The notes beneath the pieces were generated by a model. The model searched no databases. It worked only from the letters and a program-made list of their open reading frames with translations, and had not been told where the DNA came from. The translations under genes were made by a program, and so were the position numbers. Source: Cellulomonas xylanilytica (GTDB lineage Bacteria; Actinomycetota; Actinomycetes; Actinomycetales; Cellulomonadaceae). Taken from it: a stretch of 64,000 bases of DNA. Of the stretch, positions 27,240-34,964 are shown piece by piece. The stretch spans positions 62,001-126,000 of the forward strand of contig NZ_BJUB01000002.1 in the NCBI RefSeq assembly GCF_007989805.1, read 5' to 3'. Positions within the stretch are counted from its first letter, which is position 1, and each line of letters opens with the position of its first letter.

Positions 27240-27266
27240 TCAAGTCCGGCGCCGAGGTGCCGATAA
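27240..27266 (+). promoter_or_regulatory. Sigma-28 (FliA/WhiG)-type promoter of the TasA-like cassette
   Basis: TCAA (27240-27243), 15-base spacer, GCCGATAA (27259-27266), against the FliA/WhiG pattern TAAA-N15-GCCGATAA. The -10 octamer and the spacing match exactly. The start of transcription would be near 27273, then an AGGGGGG ribosome site and ATG 27295. This would put the cassette under a motility-type sigma factor. Confidence 0.68.
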
Positions 27267-27294
27267 GGATGTTTTCACCTAGGGGGGTTCCCAC

Positions 27295-27984
27295 ATGATG
27301 GACGACCTGCTTCAAGAGATGATCGACCCCGCGCCCGCGCACCACGACGCCCCGCGCCGGCGGCGGCTCTGGACCACCGTGGCCATCGTCGGCCTCGCGG
27401 CCATCGGCGCCACGACGCTGACGACGTCGGCCATCTTCACCGACAACGACGCGACGTCCGCGGCCATCGAGAGCGGCACGGTCGACCTGGAGATCGGCGA
27501 CGCGGTGCCGTTCGCGTTCTCGCCCCAGAACCTCGCGCCCGGCGACTCGACGTACACGCCGCTGCAGGTCCAGAGCAACGGGTCGCTCGAGCTGCGGTAC
27601 GCCGTCTCGTACTTCGCGACGCCTGTGACCGACCCCGGGACCGACCCGGTCCTCGACCCGCCCGCGACGCCCGGCGACCTGCGCGACATCCTCGCGCTGT
27701 CGGTGTTCCCGGTCGGCTCGGAGACGGGCTGCACGGCGGCCGGCGTCGCCGCCCTCACGCCGATCAACAACACGGGCGTCGGCGAGGACTGGCCGGGCAC
27801 CGCCACGGCGCTCGTCGGCCAGCCCACGGTGGGCGCGCAGACCGGCGACCGGGCCCTCGCGGCCGGTGCCAGCGAGTGGCTCTGCTTCCGCGTCGACTTC
27901 CCGCTCGAGGCGGACAACGCCTACCAGGACTCCGCGGTGGAGCTCGACCTGATCTTCAACGCCGAGCAGACCGCCAACAACTGA
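27295..27984 (+). CDS. TasA/camelysin-like exported protein with SipW-type signal
   Basis: A 229-residue exported protein. A basic N-terminus leads to a membrane segment VAIVGLAAIGATTLTTSAIF, followed immediately by TDNDATSAAIESGTVDLEIG. This is the hallmark SipW-dependent signal and mature start of TasA/camelysin proteins, which form extracellular fibres in Bacillus. The rest is a beta-sandwich-like domain with two Cys (ETGCTAAG, SEWLCFRVDFPLE) that may form a disulfide. ATG 27295 follows AGGGGGG. The next gene is its probable signal peptidase. Fibre formation is inferred, not shown. Confidence 0.8.
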   Translation: MMDDLLQEMIDPAPAHHDAPRRRRLWTTVAIVGLAAIGATTLTTSAIFTDNDATSAAIESGTVDLEIGDAVPFAFSPQNLAPGDSTYTPLQVQSNGSLELRYAVSYFATPVTDPGTDPVLDPPATPGDLRDILALSVFPVGSETGCTAAGVAALTPINNTGVGEDWPGTATALVGQPTVGAQTGDRALAAGASEWLCFRVDFPLEADNAYQDSAVELDLIFNAEQTANN

Positions 27985-27989
27985 GCTCG

Positions 27990-28730
27990 ATGACCTCCTG
28001 GTCGGACGGGCGACGAGACGCCCCAGCCGTCGACCGGCGCGCGCCGCGCGCGATCGGTCGGCGGCGTTCTCGTGCTCCCAAGCCGACGTGGCGACGGCTG
28101 CTCGGTGTCGCGCTGTGGACGGTCGTGGTCATCTGCGGCGTGGCGTACGCGACGTCGCTGGCCGTCCCGCTGTGGTTCCAGGCGCACCAGCAGCGGATCC
28201 TCGTCGTGACGTCGGGCTCGATGGCGCCGAAGTTCGACGCGGGCGACGCCGTGGTGCTCCGGGCCATCTCCGACGAGTCGGACCTCAAGGTGGGCCAGGT
28301 CATCTCGTTCTGGCCCATGGGCTCCGACGAGCTGGTGACCCACCGGATCGTCGCCCTGCGCAAGCTGCCCGACCTCCGGCAGGACGCGGCGACCGGCCGG
28401 ATGGTGCAGAAGGTCGGTCCCGACGGTGAGCGGCTGACCAAGTCGTACGTCGTGACCAAGGGCGACGCGAACGCGGAGGCCGACGTCAACGCGACGCCCA
28501 TCGGCCGCATCCGCGGGGTCCAGCTCGCCGTCCACAAGGGCTGGGGCTGGGTGCTGCAGTGGGCGGGATCCGCGCAGGGACGCGCGGTGATGCTCGTGCC
28601 TCCGCTGCTCGCGCTCGCTACGCTCGAGCTGCTCGCGATGGGCGACGCCCGTCGGGCCCGGCGGGACCACCCGGCCTCCCGCCGGACGGACAGTGCGGAC
28701 AGGAGGGTCGATGAGCTCCTCCTCGACTGA
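27990..28730 (+). CDS. sipW: Signal peptidase I, SipW/ER type
   Basis: A 246-residue membrane protease. An N-terminal helix (about 35-60) is followed by the catalytic Ser motif TSGSMAPKFDAGDAV. It has ELVTHRIVAL in place of the bacterial Lys region, so the general base is His as in the ER/archaeal type. The third box is VTKGDANAEAD. A C-terminal helix and a basic tail follow. Such enzymes process TasA-like substrates. It lies 5 bases after the TasA-like gene, and its last 20 bases overlap the following small gene. Confidence 0.88.
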   Translation: MTSWSDGRRDAPAVDRRAPRAIGRRRSRAPKPTWRRLLGVALWTVVVICGVAYATSLAVPLWFQAHQQRILVVTSGSMAPKFDAGDAVVLRAISDESDLKVGQVISFWPMGSDELVTHRIVALRKLPDLRQDAATGRMVQKVGPDGERLTKSYVVTKGDANAEADVNATPIGRIRGVQLAVHKGWGWVLQWAGSAQGRAVMLVPPLLALATLELLAMGDARRARRDHPASRRTDSADRRVDELLLD

Positions 28731-28920
28731 GCCCACCGCCCCCGACGTCCGGCGCCGCACCTTCCTGTCCGTGGACCGCAACGGCCTCGTGCGGCTCGCG
28801 GTCGCCGTCGCGTTCGCGGTCGCGGCGCTGGCGAGCCCCCTCGTCGGGTCGACGTCCGCGCAGCTCACCGACGACGCGGACGTCTCCCTCACGTTCGTCG
28901 TGACGCCCGCGGAGCCCTAG
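28711..28920 (+). CDS. 69-residue mini SipW-type exported protein
   Basis: A small protein: hydrophilic N-terminus, membrane segment NGLVRLAVAVAFAVAALASP, then STSAQLTDDADVSLTFVV and a few more residues. The sequence after the helix imitates the start of a TasA mature chain. If cleaved after SA, only ~18 residues remain, too short for the usual fold. ATG 28711 follows AGGAGGG and overlaps the sipW end by 20 bases, so it is probably real and co-expressed. It could be a minor subunit, nucleator or decoy; function unknown. Confidence 0.62.
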   Translation: MSSSSTEPTAPDVRRRTFLSVDRNGLVRLAVAVAFAVAALASPLVGSTSAQLTDDADVSLTFVVTPAEP

Positions 28921-30320
28921 CCGCGGATCCCCCGGGCGGCGAGCAGCACCGCGTCGGGGTCGTAGACCATCGAGAGCGTCTGCAGGCGTCGCGCCACCGC
29001 GGGGGTCAGCACCCGCTGCGCCCACTGCGGACCGGCGCCGTCGGTGAAGTTGGGCAGGCCGCCCTCGCGGGTCCACGGCGCGAGCCCTTCGTGCACGCGA
29101 GCGGTGTCCTGCGTGACGACCTGCGCCACCTCCGGGACCATGACGCCGATCGTGAACAGCGAGAACGCCGCGTCCCGGTGCGGGAACGCGCTGGGCACCC
29201 CGCGGTCGTCGAGGACCTTGCCGCCCAGCTGGCGGACCTCCACCATCGCCTGCGCGCACGGCGCGTCCGGACCCACCAGCTCGAGCAGCCGGTCGGCGGC
29301 CTCCAGGGGGAACGCGTCGAGCAGGCTGTGGTGCTCGTGCAGCGGCATCGGGTCGGTGGGGTCGGTGTGCACGGCACCGAGCGCCGCGTACGGGATGACC
29401 TGCACGGTGTCGATCAGGGGTGCGGCGACGGAGCGGATCGCACGGACCATCTCCTCGCCGACGGCGGGGTCGCCCGTCCACGCGAACCGGACGCTCACGG
29501 ACGTGACTCCGCGCAGCGGCTCCGGGACGAACGGCAGGTCGGGCAGGCGCATCACGGCGATCGACGTGGTGCCCTCCTCGGGCAGCACCTCGCACCACCG
29601 GCTCCACGTGCGGACCACGGCCGGGGCGTCGGCACCGGCGAACCAGAGGGCGCCCGCGTACAGCTCGGGCTGCTCGACCAGGTCGATCTCCACGGCGGTG
29701 ACGATGCCGAGGGTCCCCTTGCCGCCGCGCAGGCCCCAGAACAGCTCCGGGTGGTGCGTGGCGGTGACCCGGCGGGCCACGCCGTCGCCGGTGACGACCT
29801 CGAAGGCGCGGACGGTGTCGGAGGCGAGCCCGTGCGAGCGGGCGACCGGGCCGAGCCCGCCACCCGTCAGGTAACCGACGACCCCGACGTCGGGCGACGA
29901 GCCGGCGAGCCCGGCCAGCCCGTACGGCGCGCACGCCTCGAGGACGGCTGCCCACCGCACCCCCGCACCGATGCGGGCCCAGCGCTCGTCCGGGTGCACC
30001 GTGAGCTCGTCGAGCGCGGCGGTGCTCACCAGGATCGAGTCGTGCATGGTCTCCGTCGCGCCGTGCCCGGTGCTCTGGACCGCGACCCGCAGGCCGGCCG
30101 AGGCCGCCACGCGCACCGTGCCGGTGACGTCCGCGGTGTCGCGGACGGGGACGACGGCGACGGGGCTGATCGCCTTGGTCAGGTTGCTGGTGCCGGTGAG
30201 CGCGGTGTACGCCTCGGTGCCCGGCAGGTGCACGGGTACGCCCGCGTCCGCGAGCGCCGCGACGGCGGCGGCGGTGGCGGGGCGGTAGTCCGCACCGGTC
30301 GAGGAGCTGAGGATGGTCAT
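28917..30320 (-). CDS. FAD-binding (BBE-type) oxidoreductase
   Basis: A 467-residue flavoenzyme of the berberine-bridge/6-hydroxy-nicotine oxidase class. The N-terminal FAD PCMH domain has AVVPVRDTADVTGTVRVAA, VAVQSTGHGATE (the QSTGH segment where many relatives attach FAD to His), and VVGYLTGGGLGPVARSHGL. The C-terminal substrate domain ends with the BBE motif-like VYDPDAVLLAARG. It oxidises an unknown small alcohol or amine with O2. Start ATG 30320 after GGAAG. Its stop overlaps the stop of the small exported protein in a shared CTAG. Confidence 0.87.
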   Translation of the reverse strand: MTILSSSTGADYRPATAAAVAALADAGVPVHLPGTEAYTALTGTSNLTKAISPVAVVPVRDTADVTGTVRVAASAGLRVAVQSTGHGATETMHDSILVSTAALDELTVHPDERWARIGAGVRWAAVLEACAPYGLAGLAGSSPDVGVVGYLTGGGLGPVARSHGLASDTVRAFEVVTGDGVARRVTATHHPELFWGLRGGKGTLGIVTAVEIDLVEQPELYAGALWFAGADAPAVVRTWSRWCEVLPEEGTTSIAVMRLPDLPFVPEPLRGVTSVSVRFAWTGDPAVGEEMVRAIRSVAAPLIDTVQVIPYAALGAVHTDPTDPMPLHEHHSLLDAFPLEAADRLLELVGPDAPCAQAMVEVRQLGGKVLDDRGVPSAFPHRDAAFSLFTIGVMVPEVAQVVTQDTARVHEGLAPWTREGGLPNFTDGAGPQWAQRVLTPAVARRLQTLSMVYDPDAVLLAARGIRG

Positions 30321-30398
30321 GGGGGCTTCCTTCGTCGTCCTGTCCTGCGCCGTCGTTCGGCGCACGGGCAGGAGGGGACGTCGGTCGTCCTGTCTGAT

Positions 30399-30412
30399 AC
30401 ATCCCGGGATGT
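30399..30412 (-). promoter_or_regulatory. Perfect palindrome in the promoter of the FAD oxidoreductase
   Basis: ACATCCCGGGATGT is a perfect 14-bp inverted repeat about 80 bases upstream of the oxidoreductase start and 28 bases before the end of the histidine kinase gene. It fits a dimeric repressor site; the regulator is unidentified. Confidence 0.45.
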
Positions 30413-30439
30413 CCGGAGCTACCGGGGAGTACGTCCGGC

Positions 30440-32230
30440 TCAGCCCGGGGGCGTCGCCGGGAGCGTGATCGTGAACGTGGTGCCCTCGCCCAGCGTGCTG
30501 GTGATCGCGAGCGAGCCCCCGTGCGCGTCGACGACCGCCTTGGTGATCGACAGCCCCAGGCCGACCCCCGGGATGGCGCGCCGGGTCGCCGTCGAGGCCC
30601 GGAAGAACCGGGTGGTCAGCTGGGACAGCTCGTCGGGCGGGATGCCGATGCCGGTGTCCGCGACCACGATGTCCGCGCCGCCGGACGCCTGCGTGCCCCG
30701 GGGCGTGACCCCGACCCGGACCGTGCCGCCGGAGGGCGTGAACTTGATCGCGTTCGACACCAGGTTGTCGACGGCCTGTGCCAGGCGGACCGGGTCGGCG
30801 TCGATCGGCGTCGGGACGACCGTCCCCTCGAGGGTCACGCCCGCGGCGTCGGCCACGGGCGTGGCGGCCTCGATCGAGGCCCGCACGATGTCGGCGGCGT
30901 CGATGCGGCTCGGCGCGATCGAGAACCGTCCCGCGTCCACCTGGGCGCTGAGCAGCAGGTCGCCCACCAGCCGCAGCTGGCGGCGGGCGTTGCGCTCGAT
31001 CACGGTCAGGTACTCGCGCTGCTCGTCCGACAGCGGGTCGGTGCCGTCCGTGAGCAGCTCGAGGTAGCCCAGCACGGAGGTCAGGGGCGTGCGGAGCTCG
31101 TGGCTCACCAGGCTGACGAACTCGTCCTGGAGGCGCGACGCCTCGCGCTCGGACGTGACGTCGGTGGCGACGACCACGTAGCCGGTGGTGGTGCCGTCCG
31201 CCTCGGAGCGCCGGGTCACCGCGAGCCGGACGGTCATGCGCTCGCCGTCCCGCGCGACGTAGGTCCAGTCGCGCACCTCGGGGCGGCCGGCCAGTGCGGG
31301 TGCGACGAGCGCGTCGACCAGGGCCTGGGGGTGGTCGACCGGCGAGTCGTCGGCGAACAGCAGCGTGCGGCGCGCCTCCAGCTCGTCCTTGTCGTGGAAG
31401 TCCGTCAGGCGCAGGCGCCCGACCACCTCGCCCTGCCCGTACCCGAGCAGCCTCTCGGCGCCGGCGTTGAACACCTCGACCAGCCCCGTGGCGTCCGTCG
31501 CGATGATCGCCTGCTCGGTCGCCGAGTCGATCACGGAGACCAGGGCGTCACGCGCGGCGCGACGCTGGTCGGCCACGCGGGCGAGCGACAGGGCGTCGGC
31601 GCGCGCGCGGTCCAGCAGCACCGCCTGGTCCATCTGCAGCGACAGCAGCGCCCGGCTGCGGGCGCGCAGCCGGGCCGTGATCTCGTGGACCGTGGCGGCC
31701 ACGACCACGGCGACGAGCGTGACGAACAGGGTCCGGACGCCGGTGTCGACCGTGAGCTGCACGGTGTTGGTGAGCAGGACCGGGGAGAGGACGACCCCGG
31801 CCACCCCGAGCGCGGCCAGCACGATGCCGCGCCGGTCCCGCTGCGAGGCGAGGGTGATCACGGGGAAGAACACGAGCGTGGTGTACGCCGACCCCGGACC
31901 TCCGGTCCCGGTGCGCAGGAACGCCACGGCCAGCAGCTGGATCATCGGCAGGACGTCCTGCCGGCCCTCGGGCCACCGGCCCCACGGCAGGTACCGAGCC
32001 GCGATCAGCTGGCCCACGGTGAGCAGGGCGGCGATGACCACCTCGCGCTGGCTGGTCACGTTGACGCCCGGGATCAGCAGCGTGAGCAGCGCGATCAGGA
32101 ACACGCCGACGAACGGCAGCTGACGCTCGACCACGCCGCCGTCGGGCCCGAGGTGGCGGGCGAGACGACGCAGGTAGCGCGACCCCATGGTGACCAGGTC
32201 GGTGCGCTCGTTCGACCAGAGCTCGGTCAT
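30440..32230 (-). CDS. PAS sensor histidine kinase (last gene of the GT2 operon)
   Basis: A 596-residue membrane kinase. The N-terminal ~175 residues carry five or so helices forming an integral sensor domain. A PAS domain follows (about 220-350: EQAIIATDATGLVEVFNAGAERLLGY). HisKA contains FVSLVSHELRTPLTSVLGYLE with the phospho-acceptor His. HATPase has DNLVSNAIKFTP (N-box), VADTGIGIP (G1) and GVGLGLSI (G2), all intact. It is 7 bases behind the response regulator gene and closes the seven-gene operon starting at 37005. It probably senses an envelope signal. Confidence 0.92.
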   Translation of the reverse strand: MTELWSNERTDLVTMGSRYLRRLARHLGPDGGVVERQLPFVGVFLIALLTLLIPGVNVTSQREVVIAALLTVGQLIAARYLPWGRWPEGRQDVLPMIQLLAVAFLRTGTGGPGSAYTTLVFFPVITLASQRDRRGIVLAALGVAGVVLSPVLLTNTVQLTVDTGVRTLFVTLVAVVVAATVHEITARLRARSRALLSLQMDQAVLLDRARADALSLARVADQRRAARDALVSVIDSATEQAIIATDATGLVEVFNAGAERLLGYGQGEVVGRLRLTDFHDKDELEARRTLLFADDSPVDHPQALVDALVAPALAGRPEVRDWTYVARDGERMTVRLAVTRRSEADGTTTGYVVVATDVTSEREASRLQDEFVSLVSHELRTPLTSVLGYLELLTDGTDPLSDEQREYLTVIERNARRQLRLVGDLLLSAQVDAGRFSIAPSRIDAADIVRASIEAATPVADAAGVTLEGTVVPTPIDADPVRLAQAVDNLVSNAIKFTPSGGTVRVGVTPRGTQASGGADIVVADTGIGIPPDELSQLTTRFFRASTATRRAIPGVGLGLSITKAVVDAHGGSLAITSTLGEGTTFTITLPATPPG

Positions 32231-32237
32231 CGTCGGC

Positions 32238-32588
32238 TCACGGGGTACCGCCCAGCGCCCGGGTCAGCGCGGCCTGGACCGCGTCACCGGAGAACGGCTT
32301 GGGCAGCCACGCCTCGACGTGCGGGTAGTCGTCGGCGTCGAGGACCGACGTCACGACCACGGGCAGGTCGGGGCGGCGGACCCGCAGCACCTCGATCAGC
32401 TCCCAGCCGCCCATGCCCGGCAGGCGCAGGTCTACGATCGCGACGTCGACCGAGTCCAGCTGCGGGTCCGCCAGCGCCTCCTCGGCGCTCTTGGCCGCCA
32501 CGACGTCGTGGCCGAGCCGGCGCACGTGCCGCGTGATCAGGGCGAGCTCGTCGGGCTCGTCGTCGACCACCAGCACGCGGGGGCTCAC
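32238..32588 (-). CDS. Single-domain response regulator (receiver only)
   Basis: A 116-residue CheY-like receiver with no output domain. Acidic pocket VLVVDDEPDE, phospho-acceptor Asp in VAIVDLRLPGMGG, Thr/Ser in VVVTSV, and Lys in LPKPFSG are present. GTG start overlaps the small membrane-protein stop (GTGA). It lies next to the histidine kinase, so it is the likely direct partner. Without a DNA-binding domain it may relay phosphate or act by protein contact, for example on the receiver-PIG-L protein or the GT2 synthase. Confidence 0.88.
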   Translation of the reverse strand: MSPRVLVVDDEPDELALITRHVRRLGHDVVAAKSAEEALADPQLDSVDVAIVDLRLPGMGGWELIEVLRVRRPDLPVVVTSVLDADDYPHVEAWLPKPFSGDAVQAALTRALGGTP

Positions 32589-32770
32589 GACACACCGCCG
32601 TGCAGCAGGAGGGCCACGGCCGTGACCGCCAGCGAGACCAGGACGGTCAGGACGAGCAGGCGTCGCTCCGCGCGCCGGTTGGACCGGATCTCGTCCTCGA
32701 GGGCGTCGCGCGACAGCGTCGCCCACCAGCGGGCGTCGTCGCCGGGGCCCGCCCGGTGCGAGCTCGTCAT
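32585..32770 (-). CDS. 61-residue single-pass membrane protein in the GT2 operon
   Basis: A tiny protein: an acidic/basic cytoplasmic N-terminus with helical RDALEDEIRSNRRAERR, then one membrane helix LLVLTVLVSLAVTAVALLL. It overlaps by four bases with both the GT2 gene upstream (ATGA) and the regulator downstream (GTGA). That strongly supports it being a real gene. Small single-pass partners are common for processive polysaccharide synthases, so a GT2 accessory subunit is plausible, but the family is not recognised. Confidence 0.72.
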   Translation of the reverse strand: MTSSHRAGPGDDARWWATLSRDALEDEIRSNRRAERRLLVLTVLVSLAVTAVALLLHGGVS

Positions 32771-34251
32771 CCCATCACCCGTCCCGTCTTCTCCGTCTTG
32801 TCCCACACGGCGGTCGCACCCCGGGCCTGCTTGACGTACGCGTCCAGCGTGATCGCGCAGAGCACCGGACCGAAGCCCACCACGTAGAGCAGCGGTGTGG
32901 CGAGCCACCGCACCGCGGGGATTCGCTCGAGCACCTTGATCAGCCACGCCAGCGCCATGGCCAGCACCGACCACGAGTACAGGGTCAGCGTCCACACCAT
33001 CCGGCCGGTCTCGGACATCTCGAGCCCGAGCAGGCCGGGCAGGCGCTCCTCCCAGAGGTTCGGGAACCACGCGGCGCTCATCACGACGAGCGCGCCGATC
33101 CCGGGGAACAGCAGACCCTGCAGCCAGGACCGGCGTGCGGTCTCCCGGTCGAGCAGGAGCGTCGCCACGGTGATGTACACGTAGGCGGTCACCGCCACCC
33201 ACCAGAAGCCCTGGAACACCTGGGTCGCCGTCAGCTCCGCCACGAAGTAGAGACCGACCAGGCCGACGGCCGCGAACCCCATGGCCACGGGCAGCAGGTA
33301 GATGGCGAACCAGATCACCCCGAAGTCGAGGTTGCCCAGGTGGTGCTTGCGGGAGGGCCGGAACCAGACCCGCGAGAAGGTCCGGGTGATCTGCACGTTG
33401 CCGCGGGCCCAGCGCACCCGCTGCTTCCACAGCGCCGTGACCGTGTCGGGCTCCTCGGCGAGCACCACCGCCGCCGGCTCGAACACGACGCGGCGGCCGT
33501 TCAGCTGCGTGAGGAACGTGGTGTAGGTGTCCTCCGCCAGCGTGGAGGTGTCCACCTGCCCGCCGACCGCCTCGAGGTTCTCGCGCGAGTGCAGCTGGGC
33601 GCCGCCCGCGAGGCACGCCATGGCACCCATGACGTTCTGCGCCCGCCGCGCGGCGGCCTGCGCGGTCACGTACTCGTAGCCGATGAAGCGCGCGACGCTC
33701 CCCGGCCTGCCGCTGCCCTCGCGGATGAACGCCGTGACCGCCCCCACGTTCTCGTCGGCGAGGTGCCGGGCCATCCGGCGCAGCGAGTCCGGACGGTAGA
33801 TGACGTCGGCGTCCATGATGAGCAGCGCCTCCATCCAGTCGTCCGACAGGGCGTACCGGATGCCGTGGTTGAGCGTGTGCGCCTTGCCCTGCCCGCCCTG
33901 CTCGCGGCGCAGGTGCACGATGCGGTCGTCGTACTGCGCGGCCTTGGCGCGGACCACGTCGGGGGTGTCGTCGGTGCTCGCGTCGTCGACGACGAACACC
34001 TTGAGCCGGTCCGGCGGGTACTGCAGGCTCATCAGCCGGTCCAGCGACGCCGCGAGCACGGCGCCCTCGTTCCAGGCGGGCACGATGACCACGACGCGCG
34101 GCAGGTGCGGGGCCGCGGCGCGCAGGTGGTTGCGGAACGCGTGCACCGGGACCAGGAGGTACTGGTACAGCCCCGCGAGCACCGGGATCGCGCCGATGCC
34201 CACGAGCGCCACGAAGAGCGCGACGAGGACGTCCCGACCGACGTCGTTCAT
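32767..34251 (-). CDS. Processive family 2 glycosyltransferase (PgaC/hyaluronan-synthase-like)
   Basis: A 494-residue membrane synthase. One N-terminal helix (about 8-35), a cytoplasmic GT-A domain, and five or six C-terminal helices (about 315-475) form the export channel architecture. The catalytic signature is complete: VDDASTDD, MDADV (DxD), LAEDT (TED-type) and KQRVRWARGN (QxxRW). There is no PilZ domain, so direct c-di-GMP control of the BcsA kind is unlikely. It probably polymerises a beta-linked hexose or N-acetylhexosamine. ATGA overlaps on both sides place it fourth in the operon. Confidence 0.92.
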   Translation of the reverse strand: MNDVGRDVLVALFVALVGIGAIPVLAGLYQYLLVPVHAFRNHLRAAAPHLPRVVVIVPAWNEGAVLAASLDRLMSLQYPPDRLKVFVVDDASTDDTPDVVRAKAAQYDDRIVHLRREQGGQGKAHTLNHGIRYALSDDWMEALLIMDADVIYRPDSLRRMARHLADENVGAVTAFIREGSGRPGSVARFIGYEYVTAQAAARRAQNVMGAMACLAGGAQLHSRENLEAVGGQVDTSTLAEDTYTTFLTQLNGRRVVFEPAAVVLAEEPDTVTALWKQRVRWARGNVQITRTFSRVWFRPSRKHHLGNLDFGVIWFAIYLLPVAMGFAAVGLVGLYFVAELTATQVFQGFWWVAVTAYVYITVATLLLDRETARRSWLQGLLFPGIGALVVMSAAWFPNLWEERLPGLLGLEMSETGRMVWTLTLYSWSVLAMALAWLIKVLERIPAVRWLATPLLYVVGFGPVLCAITLDAYVKQARGATAVWDKTEKTGRVMG

Positions 34252-34964
34252 CCGCGCACCCAGTCGTACACCCCGACGTCGGCGGCCTGGTGCGCGTCGG
34301 TGGACGCGACGAGCAGCACCCCGGCGGCCCGCAGCCGGTCCGTCACCCGCGGGCCGGGGCAGTGCCACTTCTCGTTGACCTCGACCGGGGTGCCGGTGGC
34401 GACCGCGGCGTCGGCCAGCGCGTCGAGGAGCTGGTCGGTGACGTCCTGCTCGGTCAGCCCGATCTTCGGCAGGACCGAGAACGGGTGCGCCAGCTGTGCG
34501 CGGCCCACCGCGTGCATCGCGCGGACCGTGGCGGTGACCAGCATCTCGACCACGTCGGCCGGGTCCAGGCCGGCCTCGATGCGCTCGCGGGTCGCGCGCG
34601 GGCTCCACGGGCCGTCGGGGCCGGGCACCTGGTGGTCGGCGAGCAGCACGCGGTCCGGTCCGCCGGGCGTGCCGAGCGCGGCGAGCACCTCCGGCGGCGC
34701 GTCGACCGTGCCCGACGCGTCGAGGATCTTCGCCTCGACACCGGTCAGGACGGTCAGGCCGTCGACCGTCGGGAGCGCACGGACCGCCGCCAGGAACTCC
34801 GGGACGTAGGTGGTGGACACGCGGACGTGGTCGACCATGCGGATCTCGCGCAGCCCCACGGCCTGCGCCGCCGCCAGGTTCTCGGCGGGCGTGCTCACCG
34901 CGTCGTCGGAGAACGTCGAGTGGACGTGGTGGTCGCCGGTCAGGAGGGACGTGCTCAGCGTCAT
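34248..34964 (-). CDS. PHP-domain metal-dependent phosphoesterase
   Basis: A 238-residue PHP protein, related to histidinol phosphatase and polymerase-associated PHP domains. Metal ligands appear in order: GDHHVHSTFSDDA (HxH), MVDHV, GVEAKILD (Glu), LADHQVPG, AHPFSV, VNEKWHCPG, and ASTDAHQAADVG (DxH). All nine usual positions look occupied, suggesting activity as a phosphoesterase. Coupled by ATGA to the ATP-grasp gene before it and the GT2 gene after it. A sugar-phosphate or nucleotide-linked intermediate of the operon's pathway is the likely substrate, by inference. Confidence 0.87.
   Translation of the reverse strand: MTLSTSLLTGDHHVHSTFSDDAVSTPAENLAAAQAVGLREIRMVDHVRVSTTYVPEFLAAVRALPTVDGLTVLTGVEAKILDASGTVDAPPEVLAALGTPGGPDRVLLADHQVPGPDGPWSPRATRERIEAGLDPADVVEMLVTATVRAMHAVGRAQLAHPFSVLPKIGLTEQDVTDQLLDALADAAVATGTPVEVNEKWHCPGPRVTDRLRAAGVLLVASTDAHQAADVGVYDWVRG

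Noticed and set aside
27224..27294. A c-di-GMP riboswitch between the GGDEF-EAL and TasA-like genes
   Set aside because: The gap is only 71 bases and is explained by a sigma-28 promoter plus ribosome site; the expected riboswitch core is not visible.
32767..34251. Annotating the GT2 protein as cellulose synthase BcsA
   Set aside because: No PilZ domain, shorter than BcsA, and no bcsB or bcsC neighbours. A PgaC/hyaluronan-synthase-like processive GT2 is the safer call.
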